Shown piece by piece: positions 5,795 to 13,962 of a DNA stretch of 64,000 nt (position 1 is the first letter of the stretch; each line of letters begins with the position of its first letter). The stretch comes from Phenylobacterium kunshanense (GTDB lineage Bacteria > Pseudomonadota > Alphaproteobacteria > Caulobacterales > Caulobacteraceae), in contig NZ_QFYS01000007.1 of NCBI RefSeq assembly GCF_003254525.1, positions 62,001 to 126,000 on the forward strand, given 5' to 3'. A program made the position numbers and the translations under genes. The notes under the pieces were generated by a model. It was not told the DNA's origin and did no database searches. It was given only the letters and a program-made list of their open reading frames with translations.

Positions 5795-7940
5795 GAACCT
5801 GGACCTGGACCTGGACGCGTGCGCGCGGGAACCCATCCACATCCCCGGCTCGATCCAGCCGCATGGGGCGATGCTGATCGCCGACCGGACCACGCATGAG
5901 ATCACCCATGCCGCCGGCGATATCGCGCGCCTCCTTGGCCGTGAGCGCTGGATCGGGCGCACCTTGGGAGAGGTGCTGACCGACCCGCTCGCGGATCGTG
6001 TGGCCCGCCTAACCCAATCAGGCGGGGCCGGGGGATACGTGGGCAGGTTTGCGGACGCGGGCCTGGATCTGGACGTCGCGGCCCACCTCGATGGTGAACG
6101 CCTGGTCGTCGAAGTGGAACCCGGGCTGGCGACGGCCCTTCCCGCGTCCGCGCTGCTCGGGCAGCTCGAAAGCGCCATCGCCGCCTTCGAGCGAACGTCG
6201 AACCTGCAAGCCCTTTGCGATCGCGCGGCTATCGAATTCCGTCGCCTTACCGGCTTTGACCGGGTGATGATCTATCGCTTCCTGGATGACGACGCGGGAG
6301 CGGTGATGGCGGAGGATGTGGCCGAGGGCATGCCTTCGTTCCTGAACCATCACTTCCCCGGATCGGACATTCCTGCCCAGGCGCGCGCCCTCTACGTCCG
6401 CAATCTCGTCCGCGTCATCCCCGACGTCGCCTATGTCCCCGCGCCGCTTCAGCCAGCCTGGTCGGGCGCGGTCCCTCTCGACATGAGCGACTGCGCGCTG
6501 CGGTCGGTCTCGCCGGTGCACATGCAGTACCTGCGCAACATGGGCGTCGGCGCCTCCGCCTCTGTGTCGATCGTGAAGGACGGGCTACTGTGGGGCTTGG
6601 TCGCCTGTCATCACCGCCAGCCGAAGCTGATGCCGTATGACCTTCGCGCAGGGGCCCGCGCCCTGGCCGGCGCGCTGGCGCGGCAGGTTCGGGCCAAGGA
6701 GGAGGCGGAAAGCTTCCGTGAAAAGATCCGCCTTCGGGGGCTCGAGGAGGAAGTCATCGCCCGCTTCTCGGCGGCCGGCGGCATTGAGTCCAACCTCACG
6801 TCGGGGGCAGCCGAACTCCAGCGCGCCTTGAGCGCTGATGGCGTCGCGATCGTCAGCGGGTCGGCGCTGCACCTGTCGGGCGCGCACCCGCCGGTGGACG
6901 AGATCGAAGCACTGGCCGACTGGATTGTGCGACAGGGCCCGGAGCCGGTGGCGACCGATCGGCTGTCCGAGGTCTATCCTCTCGCGGAGGCGTTCCGGGA
7001 CGTGGCCAGTGGCCTACTGGGCCTCGTGGTCTCGCGAGACGAACCATTCCTGGTGCTGTGGTTCCGGGCAGAGCAGGTCGAGGTGGTGAACTGGGCAGGG
7101 AATCCGCACAAGGCCGTGGACCTGGGCCCCGGAGAGGTGCTGACGCCCCGCTCGTCGTTCGAGGCCTGGCGGGAAACGGTGCGCGGCCGCGCACGGCGGT
7201 GGACCCTGGCAGAGATCGATGCGGCGTTGCGACTCAGGGAGGGCGTGCTCGATGCCCGCGGCCGTCGCCGCCTGATCGATCTGAACCTCCGGCTTTCCGA
7301 AGCCGTAAGCGAGAAGGATGGTCTCCTCCTGCAGAAGGAGCTGCTCATCAAGGAGGTGAACCACCGGATCCAGAACAGCCTGCAGCTGGTGTCGAGTTTC
7401 CTCGGCCTGCAAGCCCGCGAAATCGGGGATCCGGCGCTGCACGTGGCCTTCGAGGAGGCGCGCCGCCGGCTCCAGGCCGTGGCTCTTGTGCACCGGCGGC
7501 TGTACCGGGCCGACCAGATCGAAACGGTCGATCTCGCGCGCTACCTGGAGGAATTGGTGGCCGACATGAACGACTCCATGGGGGAGGAGTGGGCCGGCAA
7601 GATCAGCGTCGACGCGCACCCTATCCTCGTGCCCACCGATCGCGCCGTCACCCTGGGCCTTGTGGTCACCGAACTGGTGATCAACGCGAACAAGTACGCC
7701 TATGACGGCAGGCCCGGCCCCATCGAGGTGAGCCTTGAGGAGCACAACGCCAACCTTCGCGTGATCGTCGCCGACCGCGGTCGGGGCAAGCACGGTGACG
7801 GCATGGGCTTCGGTAGTCGGATGATCGCCGCCATGGTTCGCCAGCTCCGGGCCGACCTCACCCTGGCCGACAACGGTCCAGGTCTGCGGGCGATCCTGAC
7901 CGCGCCGGTATCCGCCGCCGTAGTCGATCTCGCTGGCTAG
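5787..7940 (+). CDS. bphP: Bacteriophytochrome sensor histidine kinase (PAS-GAF-PHY-HisKA_2)
   Basis: Red/far-red photoreceptor kinase of 717 residues. Start is TTG at 5787, chosen because GGAGG sits 6 bp upstream and because it leaves the biliverdin-binding Cys12 (DACAREPIHIPGSIQPHG) at the normal position. The PAS domain spans about residues 15-110. The GAF domain has the D194-I195-P196 motif and a later CHH; the PHY domain contains the tongue-like TPRSSFEAW. The kinase is of the HisKA_2/HWE-like class with His526 in EVNHRIQNSLQLV and an ATPase N box (VTELVINANKYAYDG). No response regulator is encoded beside it, so output is unknown. Overlaps bphO by 8 bp. Confidence 0.95.
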   Translation: MSENLDLDLDACAREPIHIPGSIQPHGAMLIADRTTHEITHAAGDIARLLGRERWIGRTLGEVLTDPLADRVARLTQSGGAGGYVGRFADAGLDLDVAAHLDGERLVVEVEPGLATALPASALLGQLESAIAAFERTSNLQALCDRAAIEFRRLTGFDRVMIYRFLDDDAGAVMAEDVAEGMPSFLNHHFPGSDIPAQARALYVRNLVRVIPDVAYVPAPLQPAWSGAVPLDMSDCALRSVSPVHMQYLRNMGVGASASVSIVKDGLLWGLVACHHRQPKLMPYDLRAGARALAGALARQVRAKEEAESFREKIRLRGLEEEVIARFSAAGGIESNLTSGAAELQRALSADGVAIVSGSALHLSGAHPPVDEIEALADWIVRQGPEPVATDRLSEVYPLAEAFRDVASGLLGLVVSRDEPFLVLWFRAEQVEVVNWAGNPHKAVDLGPGEVLTPRSSFEAWRETVRGRARRWTLAEIDAALRLREGVLDARGRRRLIDLNLRLSEAVSEKDGLLLQKELLIKEVNHRIQNSLQLVSSFLGLQAREIGDPALHVAFEEARRRLQAVALVHRRLYRADQIETVDLARYLEELVADMNDSMGEEWAGKISVDAHPILVPTDRAVTLGLVVTELVINANKYAYDGRPGPIEVSLEEHNANLRVIVADRGRGKHGDGMGFGSRMIAAMVRQLRADLTLADNGPGLRAILTAPVSAAVVDLAG

Positions 7941-8032
7941 AGTCTTTCCCCGTCCAAGGCGGTTCCGAAGGAGGATTGCGGCCTCATCATATTGTTTTTT
8001 ATCGTGATCTTGCCACTTCGGCGGATCGCGCT

Positions 8033-8449
8033 CTAGGCTCGGATCGGCACACCCTCCGGATAGGCGGGAAGGGCGTCGTCTGTCGGGTCCCACCCCGAAC
8101 GGGAGGCCGAGAAGATGTGGAACCCCACCGCCAGCCCGGCGTCGTCGTCGAGGCCTCCCGCACGGATCCGCAGGACCTCCGGCGCATCGTCCCGCTGGCT
8201 GAAGATCGGGCTGCCGCAGGCGCCGCAGAACACCCGCCGCTTGCCGGGCGTGGCGCGGAACTCCCGCAGGCTCTCCTCGCCCTGCAACAGCCGGAACGAA
8301 GCGGTCGCCACGGGGATGTTGGCCCCGAACGCCGAGCCCTGGGCCTTGCGGCACTGGCTGCAGTGGCAGAGCTGGATCGGGGCGAGCGGGCCCACGACCT
8401 CATAGCGTACCGCGCCGCAGAGGCAGCCGCCGCTCCGCTTCTCCGGCAT
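8033..8449 (-). CDS. GFA-family zinc protein (CENP-V/GFA domain)
   Basis: A 138-residue protein of the glutathione-dependent formaldehyde-activating (GFA/CENP-V) fold. The zinc-binding cysteines are visible: GGCLCGAVRY (CxC), LCHCSQCRK (CxxC) and FCGACGSPIF (CxxC), with FGANIPVATASFRLLQG between them. Many family members have no demonstrated formaldehyde activity, so the reaction is uncertain. The ATG overlaps the ilvB stop in a TGATG, so the gene is translationally coupled to ilvB, in the place where ilvN normally lies. Convergent with bphP. Confidence 0.88.
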   Translation of the reverse strand: MPEKRSGGCLCGAVRYEVVGPLAPIQLCHCSQCRKAQGSAFGANIPVATASFRLLQGEESLREFRATPGKRRVFCGACGSPIFSQRDDAPEVLRIRAGGLDDDAGLAVGFHIFSASRSGWDPTDDALPAYPEGVPIRA

Positions 8450-10239
8450 CACACCAGCCGCTTGCCGGCGTCGTCGATGATGGAGCCCAGGTCTCGCGCT
8501 TCCTCGGCCATGATCATCTCGTTGTGCGCCTTGCCCGAGGGGATCATCGGGAAGCAGTTCTCTTCCTTGGTCACCCGGCAATCGAAGATCACCGGCTTCT
8601 TCACGCTGATCATCTCGCGGATCTTGTCGTCCAGCTCGTCGGGGTGCTCGGCGCGGAAGCCCACGCCGCCGTAGGCCTCGGCCAGCTTCACGAAGTCGGG
8701 CAGGCTGGACGAATAGGAGTGGCTGTAGCGCTCGCCGTGCAGCAGCTGCTGCCATTGGCGGACCATCCCCATCCACTCGTTGTTGAGGATGAAGATCTTG
8801 ATCGGCAGGTCGTACTGCACCGCCGTCGAGATCTCCTGCATGGTCATCTGGACCGAGGCGTCGCCGCCGATGTCGATCACCAGGGCGTCCGGGTGCGCCA
8901 TCTGCACGCCGACCGCCGCCGGCAGGCCATAGCCCATGGTGCCCAGGCCGCCGGAGGTCATCCAGCGGTTCGGCTTCTCGAACTTGTAGAACTGGGCCGC
9001 CCACATCTGGTGCTGGCCCACCTCGGTGGTGATGTAGGTATCGTGGTCCTTGGTCAGCTCGTAGAGGCGCTCGATGGCGTACTGCGGCTTGATCAGCTTG
9101 GTGTCGGGCCGGTAGGCGAAGGAATTGCGGGCCCGCCAGGCGTCGATCTGGGTCCACCAGGCCTTCAGGGCGGCGGCGTCGACACTCAGGTTGCGCTGCT
9201 TCCAGGCGGCGATCATGTCCTCCAGCACCTGGCCGGCGTCACCCACGATGCCGATGTCGGCGCGCACGTTCTTGCCGATCGAGGAGGGGTCCACGTCGAT
9301 GTGGATCTTCCGCGAGGTGGGCGCGAAGGCGTCCAGCCGCCCGGTGACCCGGTCGTCGAAGCGCGCGCCGATCGCCACCATCACGTCGCAGTCGTGCATG
9401 GCGTTGTTGGCCTCGAACGATCCGTGCATCCCGAGCATGCCCAGCCACTTGGAGTCAGACGCCGGGAAGGCGCCCAGCCCCATCAGGGTGGAGGTGACCG
9501 GCGCGCCCGTCAGCTCGGCGAACTCGCGCAGCAGCTCGGCCGCGCGGGGGCCGGCGTTGATGACGCCGCCGCCGGTGTAGAGGATCGGCTTCCTGGCCTT
9601 GGCGATCAGCGCGACGGCCTCGGCGATCTTCCCGGGATCGCCCTTGGTGCGCGGGGCGTAGTTGTGGGCGTGCTTGACCTCGGTCGGGCCCTGGTAGGCG
9701 CCCTTGGCGAACTGGACGTCCTTGGGGATGTCGATCACCACCGGACCCGGCCGGCCGGAGGTGGCGATGTGGAAGGCCTCGTGCAGGATCCGCGGCAGGT
9801 CGGCGATGTCCTTCACCAGGTAGTTGTGCTTGGTGCACGGGCGGGTGATGCCGATGGTGTCGCATTCCTGGAACGCGTCGGTGCCGATCAGGTGCGTGGC
9901 GACCTGGCCGGTGATGACGATCATCGGGATGGAATCCATCAGCGCGTCGACGATGCCGGTGACGGCGTTCGTCGCACCGGGGCCGGACGTGACCAGCACC
10001 ACGCCGGGCTTGCCCGTGGACCGCGCGTAGCCCTCGGCGGCGTGCGTGGCGCCCTGCTCGTGGCGCACCAGCACGTGCTGCAGCCGCGGCTCGCTGAACA
10101 GGGCGTCGTAGATCGGCAGGACCGCGCCGCCGGGATAGCCGAACAGCACCTCGACGCCCTGATCGATGAGCGCGCGGACCACCATCTCGGCGCCTGAGAT
10201 CGTGGTGGTTTCGGCTTCGATCGTCTGGTGGGCGGTCAT
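8449..10239 (-). CDS. ilvB: Acetolactate synthase catalytic (large) subunit
   Basis: Thiamine-diphosphate enzyme that condenses two pyruvates to acetolactate, or pyruvate and 2-oxobutyrate to acetohydroxybutyrate, in branched-chain amino acid synthesis. The 596-residue protein has the ThDP N domain (GYPGGAVLPIYDAL, RHEQGATHAAEGYARSTGKPG), the central FAD-binding domain (TLMGLGAFP) and the C domain with the GGDASVQM metal/ThDP motif and NNEWMGMVRQWQ. Start ATG 10239-10237 (MTAHQTIEAET) is preferred to an in-frame ATG 35 codons upstream, which would lie inside the leader region. A leader peptide and attenuator precede it. The next gene, TGATG-coupled, is a GFA protein rather than ilvN. Confidence 0.96.
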   Translation of the reverse strand: MTAHQTIEAETTTISGAEMVVRALIDQGVEVLFGYPGGAVLPIYDALFSEPRLQHVLVRHEQGATHAAEGYARSTGKPGVVLVTSGPGATNAVTGIVDALMDSIPMIVITGQVATHLIGTDAFQECDTIGITRPCTKHNYLVKDIADLPRILHEAFHIATSGRPGPVVIDIPKDVQFAKGAYQGPTEVKHAHNYAPRTKGDPGKIAEAVALIAKARKPILYTGGGVINAGPRAAELLREFAELTGAPVTSTLMGLGAFPASDSKWLGMLGMHGSFEANNAMHDCDVMVAIGARFDDRVTGRLDAFAPTSRKIHIDVDPSSIGKNVRADIGIVGDAGQVLEDMIAAWKQRNLSVDAAALKAWWTQIDAWRARNSFAYRPDTKLIKPQYAIERLYELTKDHDTYITTEVGQHQMWAAQFYKFEKPNRWMTSGGLGTMGYGLPAAVGVQMAHPDALVIDIGGDASVQMTMQEISTAVQYDLPIKIFILNNEWMGMVRQWQQLLHGERYSHSYSSSLPDFVKLAEAYGGVGFRAEHPDELDDKIREMISVKKPVIFDCRVTKEENCFPMIPSGKAHNEMIMAEEARDLGSIIDDAGKRLV

Positions 10240-10290
10240 GGGTCTGGCCTGGGCTTGGAAGGTGGGCTGGAGGACGAGGTTCAGGGCAAT

Positions 10291-10311
10291 AAAAAAGGCC
10301 CGCGGGGGGCC
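10291..10311 (-). terminator. ilvB attenuator (intrinsic terminator in the leader)
   Basis: On the reverse strand GGCCC-CCCGC-GGGCC is followed directly by six T residues, a compact intrinsic terminator 50 bp before ilvB and 40 bp after the leader-peptide stop. Alternative pairing is possible upstream: GCGACCG at the end of the leader frame can pair with CGGTCGC just before the terminator, and CTGAC/GTCAG forms a separate small hairpin. These are the elements an attenuation switch needs. Confidence 0.8.
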
Positions 10312-10353
10312 TGGGACGAGCGACCGGTCGGTCCTGACGAGCATGTCAGTCCG

Positions 10354-10389
10354 TTACGGTCGCCCCACGAGTACAAGAATGTTGCGCAC
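10354..10389 (-). CDS. ilvB leader peptide MRNILVLVGRP
   Basis: A 12-codon frame starts with GTG (10389-10387) and ends with TAA (10356-10354), reading M-R-N-I-L-V-L-V-G-R-P. Five consecutive codons are for Ile, Leu or Val, the end products of the pathway encoded just downstream, which is the hallmark of an attenuation leader peptide. It begins 45 bp after the miaA stop and ends 115 bp before ilvB, with an intrinsic terminator between. GGGAAAT precedes the GTG at a usable distance. Leader-peptide control of ilvBN has been described in Caulobacter, as I recall. Confidence 0.8.
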   Translation of the reverse strand: MRNILVLVGRP

Positions 10390-10434
10390 GAGATTTCCCG
10401 CGAATGTTCGGATTGGGCATTTCGCATGCCGCGC

Positions 10435-11364
10435 TCAGGGCGTCAAGGCCGGGTTGAGCGCAAGAAACTGCCTCCACTGCGACTCGTGGTCCGAGGCGGT
10501 GATGCGCGGCCAGTCGGCCATCTGGCCTCGCATCCAGGTCGTCTGGCGCTTGGCGTAGCGGCGCGTCTCCTGTTGCGCGGCCGCGAGGGCGGCGTCACGC
10601 GTGGTCTCTCCCCGCAGGTAGGCGGCGAACTCGCGCACGCCCACGGCCTTCATCGCAGGCAGCGTCGGGTCGAGGTTGCGGGCGACCAGGGCGCGCACCT
10701 CGTCCAGGGCCCCCTGCTCCAGCATGGCGACGAGCCGTGCGTCACAGCGCGCGTAGAGCGCCTCACGCGCTGGCTCCAGCGCCACCGCCGTCCAGCTCCC
10801 GTCCGGCAGGGCGCCCTCGGCCGAGGCCTGGTGGCTGGAGAGCGACAGGCCCGTGGCCGCGAACACCTCCCAGGCGCGGCATAGCCGCTGGCGGTCGCCC
10901 GGCGCGATACGCGCGGCGGCGGTCGGATCGACATCGGCAAGGCGGGCCCGGAACGCGGCTTCTCCCATGGCGTCGAAATCGGCCGCCGCGCCCGTCCGCG
11001 CCTCGGCCGGGACGGGCGGGATTTCGGAGAGCCCCCGGGTCAGGGCGGTGAAGTAGAGGCCGGTGCCTCCCACGACGATCGCTGGCCGGCCGCGGGCCCG
11101 TACGTCGTCGATGACCGCCCGCGCCGCCCGCTGCCAGCGCCCGGCCGACCATCCGTCGGCGGGATCGGCGACGCCGAACAGGTGGTGCGGCGCCCGGACG
11201 AGGTCTTCCGGTCCAGGGCCCGCGGTCAGCACGCGCAGTCCGGCGTAGAGCTGCATGGAGTCGGCATTGACGATCTCGCCTCCCACCGCCTCGGCCAGGC
11301 GGAGCGCCAGGGCCGACTTGCCGCTTGCGGTGGGCCCGGCGATCAGCCAGATGCGGGGCTCCAT
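10435..11364 (-). CDS. miaA: tRNA dimethylallyltransferase
   Basis: Transfers a dimethylallyl group to A37 of tRNAs that read codons beginning with U. The 309-residue protein begins [20 protein letters not shown] with the P-loop. It also has the family blocks [35 protein letters not shown] and, near the end, MKAVGVREF and [16 protein letters not shown]. Start ATG 11364-11362 matches the family. It overlaps the serB start codon on the other strand by two bases (CCATGG), so the two genes are divergent with no gap. The ilvB leader follows downstream. Confidence 0.95.
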   Translation of the reverse strand: MEPRIWLIAGPTASGKSALALRLAEAVGGEIVNADSMQLYAGLRVLTAGPGPEDLVRAPHHLFGVADPADGWSAGRWQRAARAVIDDVRARGRPAIVVGGTGLYFTALTRGLSEIPPVPAEARTGAAADFDAMGEAAFRARLADVDPTAAARIAPGDRQRLCRAWEVFAATGLSLSSHQASAEGALPDGSWTAVALEPAREALYARCDARLVAMLEQGALDEVRALVARNLDPTLPAMKAVGVREFAAYLRGETTRDAALAAAQQETRRYAKRQTTWMRGQMADWPRITASDHESQWRQFLALNPALTP

Positions 11365-12253
11365 GGAACTCGTCGTCACCCTCGTCAGCCCCGATCCGTC
11401 CTCGGCGGCCACCGCCGCAGACGCTGCGAAGTCAGCGCTCGCAGCCGCCGGCGCGGCCGTCAAGGCGCCCCGCCCTCTGGGCGAGGCGGCCTTCGAACTG
11501 CCCCTGCTGGGCGATCCCGCGGATGCGCGCCGGATCGTGGAGCGCGAAACCGCCCACATGCCGGTGGACTGGTGCGTGCAGCCGGCCGCCGGCCGCCGCA
11601 AGCGCCTGCTGGTGGCGGACATGGATTCGACCATCATCAACGTCGAGTGCCTGGACGAGCTGGCGGACTACGCCGGCCTGAAGCCTCACATCGCCGCCAT
11701 CACCGAGCGGGCCATGCGCGGCGAACTGGAGTTCGAGACCGCGCTGCGAGAGCGCGTCGCCCTGTTGCGCGGGCTGTCGGTCACGGCGCTGCAGCAGGCC
11801 TATGACGAGCGCGTCCGCCTGAATCCCGGCGCCCGGACCCTGGTGCGCACGATGGCCGCCAACGGCGCGCGCTGCGCGCTGGTGTCCGGCGGCTTCACCT
11901 TCTTCACCCGCCGCGTGGCGGAGGCGGCTGGCTTCCACCTCGACCGGGCCAACACCCTTGTCGAGGCTGGCGGCGAACTGACCGGCGAAGTCGGCGAGCC
12001 GATCCTCGGCCGCGAGGCCAAGCTGAAGGCGCTGCTGGAGGAGGCCGAGGGGATCGGCGCCTCGCTGCACGAGACCCTGGCCATCGGCGACGGCGCCAAC
12101 GATCTGGCCATGATCGAGGTGGCCGGCCTCGGCGTCGCCTATCGCGCCAAGCCCATCGTGGCGGCGCAGGCGGACGCCAAGGTGGATCACGCGGACCTCA
12201 CCGCCTTGCTCTACTTCCAGGGCTACCGCGCCGACGAGTTCGTGAGCGACTGA
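11363..12253 (+). CDS. serB: Phosphoserine phosphatase
   Basis: Final enzyme of serine synthesis, a HAD-superfamily phosphatase. The catalytic DxDST motif is in [20 protein letters not shown], motif II in [16 protein letters not shown] and motif III in [18 protein letters not shown]. The N-terminal 80 residues form the short ACT-like region usual in this family ([14 protein letters not shown]). Length 296 residues is normal. Start ATG 11363 is chosen because it gives the family N-terminus; it is the other half of the CCATGG shared with the miaA start. Its stop is part of a TGATG with the next HAD gene, so the two are translationally coupled. Confidence 0.94.
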   Translation: MELVVTLVSPDPSSAATAADAAKSALAAAGAAVKAPRPLGEAAFELPLLGDPADARRIVERETAHMPVDWCVQPAAGRRKRLLVADMDSTIINVECLDELADYAGLKPHIAAITERAMRGELEFETALRERVALLRGLSVTALQQAYDERVRLNPGARTLVRTMAANGARCALVSGGFTFFTRRVAEAAGFHLDRANTLVEAGGELTGEVGEPILGREAKLKALLEEAEGIGASLHETLAIGDGANDLAMIEVAGLGVAYRAKPIVAAQADAKVDHADLTALLYFQGYRADEFVSD

Positions 12254-12915
12254 TGGCCCTGCCGCGTCAGCCCAAGGCCGTCGTCTTCGACATGGACGGC
12301 CTGCTGGTCGACACCGAGACGGTGGTGTTCCGCGCCATGCAGAGGGCGGCCGGGGCGATCGGCGGCGAGATGCCGTTCGCCACCTTCCAGCGGATGGTCG
12401 GGCTGCAGCACGCGCACAGCGACCTGATCGTGATCGAGCACTTCGGCCAGGGCTTCGACCTTGAAGCGTGGTCGCAGGCCGTCAGTGCTCACTTCCGCGA
12501 GGAGCTCGCGGCCGGCATCGCCCTCAAGGCAGGCGCCGCCGAGATCCTCGACCATCTGGACCTCCTCAGCCTGCCCCGCGCCATCGCCACCTCCTCGAGC
12601 CTGGAGAGCGTGCGGGCGAGCCTGGGGCCGCACAGCCTCGTGGACCGTTTCCACGCCCTCATCACCCGCGATGTCCAGACCAACGGCAAGCCGCATCCCG
12701 AGCCGTTCCTCAAGGCCGCCGCCGCCCTCGGGATCGACCCGGCCGACTGCCTGGCGCTCGAGGACAGCCACAACGGGGTCCGCGCGGCCTCGGCGGCCGG
12801 GATGATGACGGTGATGGTGCCCGACATGCTCGATCCGACGGAGGAGATGGAGACGCTCTGCGTCCGCATCGCCCGGGACCTGCACGAGGTGCGCGGCTGG
12901 CTGGGCGGGTCCTGA
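12253..12915 (+). CDS. HAD-IA family phosphatase (CbbY/Gph-like)
   Basis: A 220-residue HAD hydrolase of subfamily IA with a helical cap. Motif I is VVFDMDGLLVDTE, motif II ATSSSLESVRASLG, motif III with Lys in TNGKPHPEPFLKAA and motif IV LALEDSHNGVRAASAAGM. The pattern is that of beta-phosphoglucomutase/phosphoglycolate-phosphatase-like enzymes; the substrate cannot be named. Coupled to serB by a TGATG overlap, so it may act on a related phosphorylated metabolite or simply share expression. Confidence 0.88.
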   Translation: MALPRQPKAVVFDMDGLLVDTETVVFRAMQRAAGAIGGEMPFATFQRMVGLQHAHSDLIVIEHFGQGFDLEAWSQAVSAHFREELAAGIALKAGAAEILDHLDLLSLPRAIATSSSLESVRASLGPHSLVDRFHALITRDVQTNGKPHPEPFLKAAAALGIDPADCLALEDSHNGVRAASAAGMMTVMVPDMLDPTEEMETLCVRIARDLHEVRGWLGGS

Positions 12916-12922
12916 GGGAAAA

Positions 12923-12952
12923 GGGCCCCTCCGCCCCGAGGACGGAAGGGCC
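12923..12952 (-). terminator. Hairpin between convergent HAD and hflC genes
   Basis: GGGCCCCTCCG (12923-12933) pairs with CGGAAGGGCC (12943-12952) with one mismatch. Read on the reverse strand the stem is followed by CTTTTCCC, so it would mainly terminate the hflKC transcript. Two more perfect stems follow toward hflC: CGGCC/GGCCG at 12963-12976 and GCCGGGCG/CGCCCGGC at 12981-13008, making a three-hairpin block between the converging genes. Confidence 0.5.
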
Positions 12953-13071
12953 AAATGTGCTGCGGCCGGGGGGCCGTGCAGCCGGGCGGCGAGGAGACGT
13001 CGCCCGGCAAAAATTACGACAGTAGTTCTTAGTCTACAAGCGTAATTTGCAACTTGCTCCGGCGGGCGGGC

Positions 13072-13962
13072 TCAGCGGCCAGTCGGCCCTTTCTCGAAGT
13101 AGCGGAAGAACGCGCTGTCGGGCGAGAGCACCATCGTCGTCTCCCCGTCGGCGAAGCTCTGCTCATAGGCCTGCATCGAGCGGAAGAACGCCGCGAACGA
13201 CGGGTCGCGCCCGAAGCTGTTGGCGAAGATCCGCGTGCGCTGGGCGTCGCCTTCACCGGTGATCTGGCCAGCCTGCTCCCGGGCGGTGGCCAGGGTGATG
13301 GCGACCTCGCGGTCGGCCTCGGCGATGATCTCGCGCTTGCGCTGCTCGCCCTGGGCCCGGAGCTGGGCGGCTTCCTGCTGGCGGGCGGTGGACATGCGGC
13401 GGAACACGAACTCGCGGTTGGCGTCCGGCAGGTCGGCGCGCTTGATGCGGACGTCGATCACCTGGATGCCGAGACGCGATGCTTCGGCGCGACGGATCAT
13501 GTCGGCCTTCGCCTGCTGCATGAGCTGGCTGCGGCGATTGGAGATGATGTCGGAGTCCGTCGCCGAACCGAGCACCTGGCGCAGCGACGAGTTGAGCAGC
13601 CGGCCGATCCGGTCGGCGGCGGTCGTCTCGTCCCGCAGCGTCCGGTAGAACTGCAGCGGGTCCGAGATCCGGTAGCGGAGGAAGGCGTCCACCACCAGGC
13701 GCTCCTGGCCGGCGGTGATGATCTCTTCCTTGGCGGTCTCGATGGCGATGTTCCGACGGTCGAGGCGGAGGATCTGCTCGACGAAGGGAATCTTCATGTT
13801 GAGGCCGGCCTCGTTGCGCCCGGGCGGGTTCACGACGCGCACGGGATCGCCGAAGGCGACCACGATCACCTGCTGGCGCTGGTCGACCACGTAGAAGGTC
13901 TGGAAGACGAGGACCACGGCCAGCAGGCCGAGGATGCCGAGAGCGAGGGCGCGCGGGCTCAT
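13072..13962 (-). CDS. hflC: HflC, modulator of the FtsH membrane protease
   Basis: SPFH/band-7 protein that assembles with HflK around FtsH in the inner membrane and modulates its access to membrane substrates. One N-terminal membrane segment (LALGILGLLAVVLVFQTFYVVD) is followed by the SPFH domain (VIVVAFGDPVRVVNPPGRNEAGLNMKIPFVEQILRLDRR) and a coiled-coil region rich in Ala, Glu and Arg (STARQQEAAQLRAQGEQRKRE). Length 296 residues. It overlaps hflK by ATGA. The degP/htrA-type protease often found next is absent; hairpins follow instead. Confidence 0.95.
   Translation of the reverse strand: MSPRALALGILGLLAVVLVFQTFYVVDQRQQVIVVAFGDPVRVVNPPGRNEAGLNMKIPFVEQILRLDRRNIAIETAKEEIITAGQERLVVDAFLRYRISDPLQFYRTLRDETTAADRIGRLLNSSLRQVLGSATDSDIISNRRSQLMQQAKADMIRRAEASRLGIQVIDVRIKRADLPDANREFVFRRMSTARQQEAAQLRAQGEQRKREIIAEADREVAITLATAREQAGQITGEGDAQRTRIFANSFGRDPSFAAFFRSMQAYEQSFADGETTMVLSPDSAFFRYFEKGPTGR

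Noticed and set aside
12981..13008. Classical terminator after hflC
   Set aside because: The stem GCCGGGCG/CGCCCGGC has its A/T-run on the wrong side for either converging gene; only the 12923-12952 hairpin has a usable T-run.
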